A stretch of DNA of 64,000 nucleotides from Symbiodinium natans (Eukaryota > Sar > Dinophyceae > Suessiales > Symbiodiniaceae): assembly GCA_905221605.1 (NCBI GenBank), contig CAJNDS010002518.1:1-64000 (forward strand), given 5' to 3'. Both the position numbers and the translations under genes were made by a program. The notes below the pieces were generated by a model. That model ran no database searches and was not told the origin of the DNA. It saw nothing but the letters and a program-made list of their open reading frames with translations. Position 1 is the first letter of the stretch, and each line of letters begins with the position of its first letter. Below are positions 40,288 through 51,479 of the stretch, piece by piece.

Positions 40288-41821
40288 TCTGCTGTGAGTT
40301 TCGGGAACTGGGGAAGTTTCCAGGACTTCCATTCGCTAGCACCGTCCTTGACTTTGAGGTGCAAGGCTGCATGTGGTTTCCACGGGACTGCCCAGGTTGC
40401 AGACAGATCCACCAGGGCTTCCAGGCTCCTACTCACCACCCCAAAGTCCAGCTCCGCCCCATGGTTGCATGTAGCTTCTCCAGTGGCTACCATCCGCCCC
40501 CGCATCACCTGAATCAGCGCTGTGTCCTGAACTTCAGTCGGGTCCAGGTTCCAATCCCCCAAGATGATCCAGGGCTCCGGGAGGGTTCTTACGAAAGCCA
40601 CCAGAGAGGATAGCACCTCTGCATTCGCGGGACCATTCAGGCCTTCCGTGTCCCTCAGGTAGAGGGACACAATCGTGTAGTCCCAGCGTCTTTGTCTCAG
40701 CCCACGCCCGCCCCTTTGAATTGGTAGGTGGCTTTTTGCCACACTCCGCTATTTTTGGGAAAGGCACAAGCAGTGCCCCCCAACCTTGTGCCCTTGTCCG
40801 ACAGGGAGGCCGGCTCAGCATAGAGATCCCATCCTAGGGATTGCAGTGTGGCTCGCCTTGCATGCAGCAGTTCCGGTGTAAGGTGGGTTTCCTGCAGACA
40901 CACCACCTTGGCTTTGGAGGAGGTCACCCACTCCAACGCCCCGTTGTTGAAACTGGTGACATTGGCGCTCATGATGCTTAGATACTGGTCAGGCGAGGCG
41001 GAAGGTTTAACCTTCTCATGGCTGGGCTCTTCTGAGTCGGTGCCCTCGCCGTGGGTAGGGTCTTCCTCTCGTTCCTGCTGACCCAGCACCTGTTCCGGTG
41101 TCAGGGGCTCCTCACTCTTTGGGAGCTCAGAGGCTATCACCTCCTTTGCCTGTTGGATGGCTTTCCCGGTGACATCCTCTCCTTGCTCTAGGGCATGCAG
41201 GACCATCCTGCACCAACCCCAGGCCAGGGAGTCCTCCGCCATCACCTCCTCTTGGGCTTCGATGAAGCTTAAAAGGGTGGCTTCCTTCGCCTGGAAGGGG
41301 CTCGCTTGGTCTTCCAGGAGGCTGACCACCTCCTGCCATGTCATATCCGAACCCAAATCTTCTGGGCTGCAGAGGGAAGGTATCACCTTCTGGGCTTCAT
41401 CATTACATTGTGGTGGGGGGGGGCCTTGGGTAACCAGAGGGTTCCCATCAGGGTTCACCTCCCACAGTGGATTCATTTGTTCGCCGTCTGCTGGTGCCTC
41501 ATCATCTGTAAGGTCCAGCTTGAAAAACTTTGGCCCTGTGATCGGAACGCTTTCTGGCGACTCCTTTCCAGGCCGACAAAAGTGGCTGGGCTTCTGCCAG
41601 CCTTGCTCACAACCACTGCTATCTGCAGTAAGTTGTTTCCCCAAGGCCTCCCTCAATCTTTTCCCATGTAGATTGATGTGAGCACCTCGCTTGTAATAGT
41701 CAGCACATGCAACTAGGAACTGCTGGGCAGTTCGCAGCATGTGTTCCAGCCCTGGGCTGGGGTCGCACATTGGCTCTGTGGGGCCCTTGCTTTGGGGCTC
41801 CAGGCCCCACACGCCGAGTCC
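40272..41821 (-). pseudogene. LINE copy 2 ORF2 N-terminal part: linker and APE endonuclease
   Basis: Open in the ORF1 frame directly after the TAG, 41812-40697 (first ATG at about codon 15), then frameshifted into 40742-40272. The linker is acidic (EEDPTHGEG). APE landmarks are SIMSANVTSFNNG and CLQETHL before the shift, and WIILGDWNLDP and GAELDFGVV after it. These match the exonuclease-endonuclease-phosphatase fold that nicks target DNA in LINEs. The APE-RT linker is then interrupted by the integrase insert at 40287. Confidence 0.85.
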
Positions 41822-42706
41822 CTAGGCCACCGGGCCCAACCCCGGCGGGGCATTGGCATTGCCGGGAGGCATCCCCTCCTGGGTTTGCTCCTCAAGGCCC
41901 GGAGGGGTGGGGCCCTCCTGTGTGCGACGCCTCTTTGCTTCTCTCTCCGCTTTAATTTCATGGAGTTTCTTCTCTTGCTCCTCGTTGAGGCTTACCCCCA
42001 GTTCATGGAGGATGCTGTCGACCTCCATGTCCGCAGCGGATTCGCAGAAGACTTTCTCTTTGAGCAGGCCTGAGCTTGCTTCGACTGCCTTTTGTGCCCT
42101 CTCAGCCTGCTCATTCAGCACCATCATTTCTTGTAGAAGCTGCCTTAATGACTCCTTCGCCATGTCGATGCGCTTCTGCAGGCCAATCTTTTGATCAGCA
42201 ATGTGCTTGAGCTTGCCAGCTGCGCTTTGCCAGCTCTGGCTGGCCTGGCTTGCAGCTTGGGAGGGCGTCACCTCCTGGCTGGCCTTGAGGCCCTTCAGGT
42301 AGGCTTTGACCTCCTCCGGCAGGGCGGCTTCATGCTTCTGGCACAGGTCGGTGAGATCGTCCACCTCTTCCTTGACCTGTGCCTTGGGTGGCTTGTACCC
42401 TGCCTCCTTGAGGTTCTTTTGCACCTCTTCAGGCACACTGTCCCACGCCACTCCAAGGGCTTGCAGGACCTTGTTCGGCAGTGGTGCTTTCGGAGTCTTG
42501 GGCTTCTTTGGTGGCTGCCAGTAAGCGGCCTCAGCGACCGTAGGCCATTGTGGCTTCCACTGGCTCCAGTTCTGTCTCGCCTTGCGAATGCTGTTTGCCC
42601 AGGGTGTTCTGCATTTCTTGCAGAGCATGTGCGGCTGAGCCTTGTCCGCCCAAATCCATCCTGTGCAGCTTTTGCCACTGCAACAGATGTACTCGCGGGG
42701 GGCCAT
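41822..42706 (-). CDS. LINE copy 2 ORF1, intact, Zn-binding and coiled coil
   Basis: 294 codons from ATG to TAG. The N-terminal 35 residues carry CCSGKSC and CKKC, a likely four-Cys zinc site. A Pro/Lys-rich middle follows, then a long Gln/Glu/Lys/Ala segment that should form a coiled coil (about 130-250), and an acidic/basic tail ending GPVA. LINE ORF1 proteins bind the element RNA; this one lacks an obvious RRM or standard CCHC knuckles, so the role is inferred from position. The stop TAG (41822-41824) is followed by an open frame in the same phase into ORF2. Confidence 0.8.
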   Translation of the reverse strand: MAPREYICCSGKSCTGWIWADKAQPHMLCKKCRTPWANSIRKARQNWSQWKPQWPTVAEAAYWQPPKKPKTPKAPLPNKVLQALGVAWDSVPEEVQKNLKEAGYKPPKAQVKEEVDDLTDLCQKHEAALPEEVKAYLKGLKASQEVTPSQAASQASQSWQSAAGKLKHIADQKIGLQKRIDMAKESLRQLLQEMMVLNEQAERAQKAVEASSGLLKEKVFCESAADMEVDSILHELGVSLNEEQEKKLHEIKAEREAKRRRTQEGPTPPGLEEQTQEGMPPGNANAPPGLGPVA

Positions 42707-42752
42707 GGCAAGAGGAAGGCACCTCTGGGCAAACTGTCCTAGGCTGGCTACC

Positions 42753-43135
42753 CTTAAAGGGGAGAGGGCAAAGGGCCAAAGCCTTTAAGCACCCTCTCAA
42801 GTTCCCCCTGAGTCTTTCCTTAAGTTTTCCCTTAAGACTTTCTTAAGCCTCCCAAAAGCCTCTTCTGAACCCCCCCTGAAGCCTTCCCCCCTTTAAACCC
42901 GCTTCAAGCCCCCCCTTAAGTTTTTCCGTAAGCCCCCCCTTAAGCCCCCCCAAGCCTCTCCTTAAGCTCCTACCTTTAAGCCACCTTCAGGGCTCTTTGA
43001 AACCCCTCTCCAACCTCTACTCTTCTGCTTTCGAACGATGAAAGCAAGAAAGGAAAAGGTGGATAAACTAGTTCGGTGCTTCTCTGACGTGCAATTGAGG
43101 GGGAGGCTGCCCCCCCAAAAAAGAGTCGAGGGGGG
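42753..43135. repeat. C-rich CCCCTTAAG-type low-complexity stretch
   Basis: Repeats of CCTTAAG and CCCCCC with small variants run from about 42780 to 42985, directly beyond the LINE 5' end. No gene was seen. Confidence 0.6.
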
Positions 43136-43640
43136 TAGAATTTAAAATACATTCCCTTCTCCTTTCTCTTCTGAGTTTTCGAAGAATGAAATACGAAAAA
43201 CAAAAGAATATTCGAGGGGGGTGGAATTTAGAATAAATTCTCTTCTCTCTTCTTCTCTGATTTTAAGGAAATACAAACAACAAAAAAGGTCGCGGGGGGT
43301 GGAATTTAGAATACATTCCCTTGTCTCTTCTTTCTGCCTCCCACGCGACATTCTCACTTCTCCCTTCCTCCCGCTCTCTCGTCTGTGATTTAAAATAAAG
43401 TGCTTCGAGAAACCGAACAGTCTCGTCTTTACTTCTCTGATTTTTCGAATAAAAAAAGACAAAAAAAACAAAACAAGATTCAAGGGGGGTGGAATTTGGA
43501 AAAAATCCCTTCTCTCTTCTCCTCTGATTTCTCGAAGAATGAGATACAAAAAGCAAAAAAGATTCGAGGGTGGGTGAAATTTAGAACACATTCCCTTCTC
43601 TCTTCTTCCTTCCTCCCACTCTACATTCTCTCTTCTGCCT
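43136..43640. repeat. Left copy of ~90-bp purine-rich tandem repeat
   Basis: Units with GATTCGAGGGGGGTGGAATT, ATTCCCTTCTCTCTTCTTCTC and GAATGAAATACAAAAA recur about five times (near 43130, 43210, 43285, 43480, 43565). The same repeat returns at 50940-51380. Open frames crossing it are by-products. Confidence 0.75.
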
Positions 43641-45730
43641 TCCATCGTACTTCTGTATTCATAACGGGTGCGCCCGGCAGCGGGAAGACACGATCCTGCG
43701 CGTTTCTAGAAGTACTCCTTGCGTGCCTGACGAGCCGGCTCACCCTGTACACCGCTCATGGCAATGAATCGGTTCGGGCCTGTGTCGAAGCGGTTGATAG
43801 GCTCACGACTGCTAGCAATGAATTTGTTCGCAGCCGCATCGTTCGCATACCGGGTAACAAGGAGAAGGACACACATAAGCTCCCTTTTGATGTGCACGAT
43901 TTGTACCGGGGGCTCTTGTAGCCACGACACATGGTACGATTGTGGCAAGGCTTAGCTTTCCCTACTCGCAGCTCATTAACCGTCTAAAGGATGTTGAGTT
44001 GCTCCTCCGAGATGAAGCCCAGCAATTGGGCACGCCTGGTTCCAACACCATTCTGGCGCACATCAAGCATGCACTTGATGTCATGATTGGCGACCACAGA
44101 CACAGACAGCCCGCTAAGGATCGCGACCTAATTACCACTTCGTCACGGAGTTGTTGGAGCAAAAGATTTGTGGCCTCAATGCGGTCCCTGCCGATCTCCA
44201 CACGCCAGCCACCTTGCCTGCGGCCCTTTTGCGGCAAACGGCCCAAAGTTCCGGCCCGTGGAAAAAGGGACAAGGCGAGATGCCCTCTTGGGGCAAGCCC
44301 CACCGTTCCTCTGGAGCGTCTGAGGTATTGTTCTTAGCGGTCTCGATGCTGGAATCGATTCTCTGTACAAGCATCGTCAAACCGAAGCAAGCCGAGACAG
44401 TTATGCAGGCCGCCGGGCTGAAGGCCATTGTCGGACCGGCTGTCAACCTCTCGCTCTGTTCATCCATGCGCCTCCCTCCTGAGATTGCTGCCATTCTATA
44501 CGCATGTCGGTACTCGAGGCGTGCCGCTTCGAGCTGATAGGCAGGGTCCCTCGGCTACGTATGCCACCAGGTCCCACGATGCAGCACCTGCTCGGGCGGC
44601 CTCTGCGTAGCCTTGCAGGCAGGTGGATGGAAACGTGTCGATGGGTACGGGTGCAAGATCAGGATGAGACCCAAACCAAGCTAGGCAGAAGCTACGACCT
44701 CAGCATGGTCCTGGCGGACATTGTGCTCACTTTTGGGCACCAGGTCTATCCTGACTCCCCTATCGGGATGGTCTCTCAGTATGCCAGGATTGTTACCCAA
44801 ATGAAGTTTATGCTGCAGTTGAGTCTCCCCGCAGACCCACTGGGCGATGACGATATGAGCCTACTTGAAGCCTGCCAAACCGCGGAAGACTTCCCGCTGA
44901 CTGGCGCGCCCAACACTTGGAGCCTTGTGACGTTTCGGACCTTCCTCATGAATCGCATAGGGTCCCTTAAACGCTTCTTCGGCGCTATCACCACGGCCTG
45001 CTCCACTGGCCCCACATTTGGGATATGTGTCTTTGTGACATGTCGGGCTTCTGGATTCCTGTTTAGTAGCGAGGCAGGGTTTGCCCGAGCCACCTCCTCC
45101 TTCACGAGAGGGCTTGGGGCTTTGGTTTTCGTGGCACCGCACTACTCTGATGGTATAGGTGCATGCTTCCAAATGGCGGCCTGCGCAACCGGGGGCCTAA
45201 TTGAATGCGCTGAATATGTGCGCACACAAGCCAGCTTGTGGAGCATGGATGGCCCTGGCATTGCAACGGCATTACACAAGCAAGCCTTCCGAGAACGGAC
45301 AGTAGCCAGCATCGTGCTGCCTGCGGAACGCAAAATTGGGCTGGACCTCTTTGGAACACCACCCCTGCATCAAGCGTGGGCTTTGAAGGCCACCCGGGGA
45401 GATAAGCCGGGAGGTTTTTTACCGCACACTTCAGCAAGAAGGATGGGGGAGTCCCTCTTTCACCTCCAACTCCTACTCGGGCACCATTGTTAGTCTGCAA
45501 ACGCGCGGCTTCGTCCTGGAGCCCCTGCCCAATGCTGTGTATTATGTCCCCTTCCAGCCGGTGAGGGAAGGAGATGGGGTCGCCCAGTACCTCACCTGCT
45601 TGCTAGGGGACACCAGCATTAGGATGCCGCCCAAGCGGGGATCGGCTCAACGCGCTGACCCGGCTTTCGAACACAAGGCCGGCATACTGCGAGCCCCCCG
45701 TGGTCTTCACCTCCTACCTGTTACCTGTTC
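43640..45730 (+). pseudogene. SF1-type helicase, frameshifted
   Basis: Motifs in order: Walker A GAPGSGKT (43667-43690); Walker B DEAQQL (44011-44028) in the next frame; GDHR (about 44090); then LSLCSSMRLPPEIA in a third frame (44151-44537); then SPIGMVSQYARIVTQ (helicase C-terminal part) in 44504-45493. This order fits UPF1-like superfamily 1 helicases. At least three frame changes are needed; one at about 43905 is a run of five G where four would keep the frame. Apparent coding continues to 45740 in yet another frame. Decay, sequencing errors in homopolymers or short introns could explain it; I saw no convincing splice sites. It precedes the Pro-rich and 596-codon frames on the same strand and may be the first part of one long protein. 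Confidence 0.65.
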
Positions 45731-46548
45731 GTACGGGTAAGGCTGCCTCCGAAACTGCGATTGATGTGGACTCTCCGGGAAACAGCCCTGTGCCCGCGGG
45801 TAGTAACAGTCCCGACGTGGTAGTTGCTACTGCAATCGAGGTTCCTACGCCGCAGCAGTCGCCAGCCCAAGGCGAGGCTACCACAAACGCGCGCCATGGC
45901 GAGCGGTGGGGTACACCATGGCTCCAGCCTCGGGCCGCGAGGGGCTCCATTGCGGCAGCTGTCAGCCCGCCTCCGCCAGCTAGACGGGACGTTTCCCGAA
46001 CCCCTTGCGGCGCCCCAACGCGGGAGAGAGGACCACTGACGAAGGAGCCTGCAACGAAAGAGCATGCGGTTGTGCCGGCCGCGAGTCCTATTGCTCTGGA
46101 TGCTTGTGTGACGACTCCCTCTAGTGAAGTTGATCACAGGATCGGAGGGGGTAGCGCCGCCTCGTGTCCACCCCGTAGTGGCGGCAACATTAGGGACCCG
46201 CCGCCTGGCGTACGACGTCCACCCAGCCCCCGGACACGGCCCACGCACACAGCATCTCCGGATGGGATTAGGACGGTTGAGGCGTCACAGCCCCCTTGCG
46301 CTAAGTCTCCCACGGACTCACTTGGCCTGACGGAACCAAAATCGGATCTCCCTATGCCTCCCCATGGCCTGACGCCCATCCCCGCCAGGCCTGTGCCCGC
46401 TGTCCAAGCTCGCAAGGAAAGTCGGCCTCTCGCTTTGGACGAAGACGGCTCTCAGCAGCTGGAACCACCAAAAGCCCAGCGGCACCCGCGATCCCAGCGC
46501 CCCTGCCTGCGCACCCATCATGCAGAGCAACACAGTCTCGGTCTGTGA
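45700..46548 (+). CDS. Pro/Ser/Thr-rich hypothetical frame
   Basis: 282 codons, very rich in Pro, Ala, Ser and Thr (VPTPQQSPAQGEATTNARHG), with no recognised domain. It begins inside the last helicase-region frame and overlaps the start of the 596-codon ORF by ~30 bases in a different phase. It could be a disordered linker between helicase and C-terminal domain of one polyprotein separated by frame errors, or a separate ORF. Confidence 0.4.
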   Translation: MVFTSYLLPVRTGKAASETAIDVDSPGNSPVPAGSNSPDVVVATAIEVPTPQQSPAQGEATTNARHGERWGTPWLQPRAARGSIAAAVSPPPPARRDVSRTPCGAPTRERGPLTKEPATKEHAVVPAASPIALDACVTTPSSEVDHRIGGGSAASCPPRSGGNIRDPPPGVRRPPSPRTRPTHTASPDGIRTVEASQPPCAKSPTDSLGLTEPKSDLPMPPHGLTPIPARPVPAVQARKESRPLALDEDGSQQLEPPKAQRHPRSQRPCLRTHHAEQHSLGL

Positions 46549-48310
46549 TCTCATGTGGCGCGCACTTGCAGCGGGACATCACTTTGGTAAGAATGTCAAA
46601 CCTCGGCCCTACATGAACCTGCGTGACTCGCAACACCTCACAACACACTGCCAGCAGCTTCGGGCATATAGGGCCTATGAGGTGTTTTTGAACGGCATAC
46701 CGAACCAGCTGCAAGACTCGGGTATGCTGATCGGAATCGCTGACACGCTACTGCATCTGCCTGAAACGTTTCCGGCAGCGTATTTGAAGGTTTATGACCC
46801 TATCATCACGCAGTGCCTTAGATTGTCGGGGGCATTGCAGCATTTCGACCTTGCTGAAATGTTGGATTGCCCGGTCCCGCAGCTGGACAAAGCGAGGCTT
46901 TCGGAGTCCCTGGTGGGGTATGGCTTTCTTACCACAGCGCAGTACATCGCGGATCTTTTCTCTGCGGTGTCGGACTTGCCGAGTGTCATCAATGCCAGTT
47001 TTCCTGCAATGCTCAGCTACGCTGACCCAGATTATTGGCTGGGTGCACTTCTGCTCGCATTCGAGTCCCACCAAAAAGGTCCCCTGGAGCGTACGGCAGG
47101 GCTGCCCATTGTTATTGGTTTTCCTGAATCTGACAATAAAATTACTGACCTGCAGATCAATGTGCCGCCTGCAGCCATGGTGGCCTTCTTGGCTGGCCGC
47201 GCTTATCGGTGTCCCACGTGCCCTACTACCAAATATGTGATGGACGCGCACAGTGGACTGCCACAAGTCACTGGCCAAGCCTCCCAAGAAGCCTTGCAGG
47301 CATGGGCCGCAGCTGCTAAGCACACGGACGTGGAAACGGCCAGGCTTGCCCAGCCCAGCCTGAATACGTTCCTAGGCATCACGCTGCAGGGCACACAGAC
47401 ACTTGGGCAAAGGCACTATCAAGAATTTAGGCCGGACCTCCCCCCTGCCCATTTCCTTGACGCCATCCGGCTTGCTCTTGCGGCCTCGGTGGCCAACCAA
47501 AACATTGAACATTTTTGGTCAGTTTTTAACTTGGAATGGCCTGACACTTCTCACAGAATGGCTGTTTTTCTACGGCGAGTGTTGCCCCTAGAGTGCTTGC
47601 TCTCCTCGCCCTGTGCTGCGCCTGTGGAAGCGAACACTGCAGCAACCTCGCCGGAGGTCGTCAGCATCTCTTCCGAAACTAACGAAGGCTCTCCCTGCCC
47701 GATGGATGACATGTCAGACGCGGAGGACGAACCCGAGGCACAGGTGAATGATTGGCGCTTCTCGGAGCTGCGAACCACTGACCTTGCAGCTTTGCGAGAA
47801 GTGGATGTCTCCGCCCCTTTCCGGCTGCCAGTCATCTTTGATGCGCATTGGAAAGGGATCAGCGCCAAACCCACCAAGCATGGGCCCCAACGTCCCCAAA
47901 ATGCGTGGTATGACGCAGCCACTGCTCATTGGGCTGCCATTAAGGGGCTCATGCGAGCCAAACATCCAACCAAGCAGCGCCTCAACAGCTTCTGGTTTAG
48001 GATGTACTGTCATGGCACCCCCAAGGACCCTGATCCTTCGGCCCTGCGTGCTGCAGTTACCTCCTTCCCCTTTCAGTATAAGGACGAAGGTGTTGTTCAG
48101 TACAGGCAAATCCAGGAAGCTGTCCGGGTGATGTGGCACGCGGCCCAAACCTCAATGACAAGATACATGCGTATCCCCATTCCGGACGGCGGGGTTGATG
48201 AGCAAGAGCTGCCTCCAATGCAGGTCATGCCCAGCCGAGGGAGGCGTTCCCATACCACCTCAGCTGGCCATCGCTCCCGGCGTCCGGACTGGGATGGCTC
48301 CTGGCAATAG
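46520..48310 (+). CDS. 596-codon protein of unknown function
   Basis: Intact from ATG (46520) to TAG. The frame is open upstream as well, so the real N-terminus may be further out. The first 370 residues look globular and helical, with a CPTCPTTKY Cys pair near 230 and IEHFWSVFNLEWPD near 345. An acidic Ser-rich linker follows (~390-420), then a second globular part with WYDAATAHWAAIKGLM and a basic tail (SRGRRSHTTSAGHRSRR). I recognise no family. It lies directly after the helicase remnants, and both sit between copies of the same repeat, so a mobile or viral-like unit is a possibility, not a conclusion. Confidence 0.65.
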   Translation: MQSNTVSVCDLMWRALAAGHHFGKNVKPRPYMNLRDSQHLTTHCQQLRAYRAYEVFLNGIPNQLQDSGMLIGIADTLLHLPETFPAAYLKVYDPIITQCLRLSGALQHFDLAEMLDCPVPQLDKARLSESLVGYGFLTTAQYIADLFSAVSDLPSVINASFPAMLSYADPDYWLGALLLAFESHQKGPLERTAGLPIVIGFPESDNKITDLQINVPPAAMVAFLAGRAYRCPTCPTTKYVMDAHSGLPQVTGQASQEALQAWAAAAKHTDVETARLAQPSLNTFLGITLQGTQTLGQRHYQEFRPDLPPAHFLDAIRLALAASVANQNIEHFWSVFNLEWPDTSHRMAVFLRRVLPLECLLSSPCAAPVEANTAATSPEVVSISSETNEGSPCPMDDMSDAEDEPEAQVNDWRFSELRTTDLAALREVDVSAPFRLPVIFDAHWKGISAKPTKHGPQRPQNAWYDAATAHWAAIKGLMRAKHPTKQRLNSFWFRMYCHGTPKDPDPSALRAAVTSFPFQYKDEGVVQYRQIQEAVRVMWHAAQTSMTRYMRIPIPDGGVDEQELPPMQVMPSRGRRSHTTSAGHRSRRPDWDGSWQ

Positions 48311-50760
48311 ACAGCAAACTGTCATCCGAGGGCTCCTACTGACGCCATGCGAACGCACCATTGAGTCCTTTCATGGCATGCTGCCTAGCGTGATGTGAGC
48401 CCTCACATCTCCTCACCGATACATGCCGCAAGACTACCTCGGGATACTCTTGGTTTGGCAACCCTCTCGTGGTCTATGCCACGGATTGGATCGTGCTTGT
48501 CTTTTGTGTGCTTACAGCTTGCAGCTGTGAACACCCTTCTGGGTCGGCCCCGCGGTGTGCCTGTGGGAACGGGGGGCCTTTCTTTCGTGGTTGCTCCACT
48601 GGCCATCTGCCACGGACTACCCTGGACCGGTCCTGCCTGGATGTTCCAGCTTTGTCATCGGTAAAACGGCCAATCTTCCTTTCCTCTGCCCCCTCTAGGT
48701 GGGCAGGTTGCCCGCTTCTATGTGCTACGACCGTGTGTGAACCCCTCGGACTTGAGTGTTGACCATCTCTCGTCTGGACGGTGACACCCCCGTGTCGTAC
48801 AACGGCGTCATGCCAATTGGGAGAGACCAGCTAGGGGATGCTGCTTCTGGGCTGTGGACACTTCTACGCGGAGATCAGGTTTCCACTTCCCTGGCAATGT
48901 GCCATCGAGCACCTGTGGACAACCTGGCCTTCACGAGAGCCATTCTCGCCTGTGCTTGGGTTGCTGCGGGGTTCCCTGCCTGCTTGGGTGTATATCTCTG
49001 CTTGCGTCAAAGCAGCCATACATGACTACCTCCCCATCGGTAGGTGGCCAAGCGTGATGTGAGCCCTCACATCTCCTCGCCGACGTCTGTCGGTTTGGGC
49101 ATGGAGGGTCTGATTCTGGTTATTGAACCCTCAACCCTCACCGGCCAAGGAGATAGTTGCTTGGCCTTGAGTGCGAAGTTTCGACTGGGGGACTCTCCCG
49201 CTTCCTGCGGGGCAGGTGGGGTCCCCGCCTGCTTGGGTTTACCTGATGGCTCTGATTGGAACGAAGCAGTCAAGCCTGCTTTGGCCGTCGGACGAGACTC
49301 TTGTGAGTCAAAAGAACGTTGCGCCTTGTGCTCGGAGAGGCTCCACTGGCTGACCACCATGGAGTGCTCTGGGCTGGTCCTACCCTTTGTTCTTGCCGTT
49401 AAGTCCCCACTGGCTGACCACCATGGGGCAACTTTATACTTCGGATCAAGAAGGTTGACACCTGCAACGTCCCGTGCCAAGGCACGACTATGCCCCACCT
49501 GTGATGGCGGACTTGTGAACCTTCTCGTGAACGGCCTTGGCTGGTGCTGAATGTAGTCGCATCGGTGGCTGCATGATGGTGGTTTTGTGAATCTGGCAAC
49601 GTCGCCTTTTGCGACGCACCTGCGCACTCGGTGCTACATGTGTGCTCCCGGCCTCTTCGACGATTTCGAGTACTGAGTGCACAGGGTGACCTAGCAGTTC
49701 GGCGCGCTGGCTGTGGACACTTCTACGTGGAGATTATGCACCCGCTGACTTGGCAGGGAGCCATTCCCCACTTGTAGAACAACCTGGCCCTCTTGAGACT
49801 CTAGAGGGTCACCCTCGTCTGAGCTTGGCCTGCGGCAGGGCAAGTGGGCTCCCCGCCCGCGTGGATGTTACCTGAAGGCTCTGATTGGATCAAAGTAGCA
49901 ATACCATGGAGATCCTTGCACTTCGGCACCAATGTGATGTGAGCCCTCCCATCTCCTTACCGACGTACCTCGCGGGTTTGGGTTTGGAGGGACCTGATGC
50001 GTGCCGATGCGCAGGCCAGCGCCAAGGTTGCGTGGCCTTGTGTGAGATGCCTGGACTGGGAGGTTCCTCGTTGTCATTATAAACCCTGTGGCGTTAAGGG
50101 TTTGGTAACTCGCTGTGGACTCTCCCCGTGGAATCGGTAGCTGCAGCTACTCTCGCCCCCCCTCTGGCCGTGCGCGGGCACCTCTCTGGGTGGGCACTTG
50201 TACGCCAGGTTGACTGGAGAACCCTGTGCTCGGAGCTACTCCACTGGCTGACCACCATGGAGTGCCCTGGGCCGGTCCTGCTTTGATTGTTCTTGCTGTT
50301 AAGTCCCCACTGGCTGACCTCCATGGGGCATATGCCCCCTGTGCCGGGCGCGGACACCTCTCTGGGTGGGCACTTGTACGCCAAGGTGAATGGAGCACCC
50401 AGAGCTCGGAGCTACTCCACTGGCTGACCACCATGGAGTGCCCTGGGCCGGTCTTGCCTTGATTGTTCTTGCTGTTAAGTCCCCACTGGCTGACCACCAT
50501 GGGGCATATGCACATCTTTCATCCCCCCTAGGGAGTCTGACTTGCAACATCCTTTCGCCATTGAGTGTCGGTTGTCTGTCCTTGACAACGAGTACGTGAT
50601 CCGAACCTCTTCTGATGACCTCGGTTTGAATAACCGCTGTCGCACCAGTGGCTACATGATGGTGGTTTTGAGAATCTGGCAATGTCGCAATTTGCGATTC
50701 CCCCACAAGCTCTGTGCTTCCTTGTGAACCGGGACTTCATTGACGACCTCGAGTACTGAG
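48311..50760. repeat. Repeat-rich downstream region with hairpins and duplications
   Basis: GATGTGAG-CC-CTCACATC, a perfect 8-bp inverted repeat, occurs at 48392-48409 and 49056-49073, and with one mismatch at 49936-49953, each followed by CTCCT(C/T)(A/G)CCGA. A CCACTGGCTGACCACCATGG motif occurs at least six times (49345-49425 and 50245-50500). A ~177-bp unit is tandemly duplicated at 50157-50332 and 50336-50513. TCGAGTACTGAGT followed by AGTTC(G/A)GCGCG occurs near 49667 and 50749. No gene is supported. Confidence 0.7.
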
Positions 50761-50939
50761 TCCGTGGGGTATCTAGTAGTTCAGCGCGATTGCTCGCTTT
50801 GTTTCTTTGGTGTTTGTTTGCTTGGTGGTTGCTTGGTGTGTCTGGCGGATTGTGTGCGCTGACTTTGTTTCACCCTTTACGTCGAGCCCAACAAGACCGG
50901 CCTACTGTGCTACTGATGTAGTAAAGAGGCGTCAGTCCA

Positions 50940-51380
50940 AAAAAAAAAAAATCTCTCTTCTGCCTTCCTCCAACTGCCTCGTCTCTATACAATTCAAAAT
51001 AAAGTTCCTTCTGTCTTCTCCCCTCCGTCCCACTTTACAACAAGTAAATGGGGGGGCTGCGCCCCCCCCCAACCCCCCCGCTCTTTACTTCTAGAAACGA
51101 AAACAATCTCGTTTCGACTCCTCTGAGTTTTGAACAATGAAATACAAAAACAAAACAAGATTTGAGGGGGGTGGAATTTAGACTCTTCTCTTCTCTTTTC
51201 AAGTCACAACAGGCAAAATGGGGGGCTGCGCCCCCCCCAACCCCCCCCCGCTTTACTTTAGAAACAACAACTGTCTCGTCTCTACTCCTCTGATTTTCGA
51301 ATAAGGAAAAACCAAAAACAAAAGAAGATTCGAGGGAGATAGAATTCAGAAAAAATTCCCTTCTCCCTTCTCCTCTAGGG
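50940..51380. repeat. Right copy of the purine-rich repeat
   Basis: GATTTGAGGGGGGTGGAATT, AATGAAATACAAAAACAAAA and TTCCCTTCTCCCTTCTCCTC match the block at 43136-43640 in the same orientation. GGGGGGCTGCGCCCCCC palindromes occur at about 51052 and 51222; a related GGGGGAGGCTGCCCCCCC is near 43099. Confidence 0.7.
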
Positions 51381-51475
51381 TTTTAGGGTTTTAGGGTTCG
51401 AGTTTTTAGGGTTTAGGGTTTATCGGGTTTTAGGGTTTTAAGGTTTGGGGTTTAGTGTTTTTAGGTTTGAGGTTT
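51376..51475 (+). repeat. TTTTAGGG / TTTAGGG telomere-like repeats
   Basis: AGGGTTTTAGGGTTTTAGGG and degenerate units follow one another. They are internal to the window. Confidence 0.75.
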
Positions 51476-51479
51476 GGAC

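Larger units (their letters stand above)
28567..42752 (-). mobile_element. LINE copy 2, split by an LTR retrotransposon
   Basis: It consists of 42752-37064 and 30222-28567, continuous once the LTR element (30223-37063) and its TCAGC duplication are removed. It has the same parts as copy 1. Further damage: an integrase fragment insert (39638-40287), an inverted 383-bp block (37537-37919) and frameshifts. The 3' end shows the A-rich run and one TTGAACCTGGG unit before TTGGCTCAAG. The match to copy 1 on the 5' side stops at 42752, where C-rich sequence begins. Confidence 0.9.

Noticed and set aside
45102-45500. Minus-strand frames in the helicase region
   Set aside because: Helicase motifs are on the plus strand in order; the minus frames show no motif.
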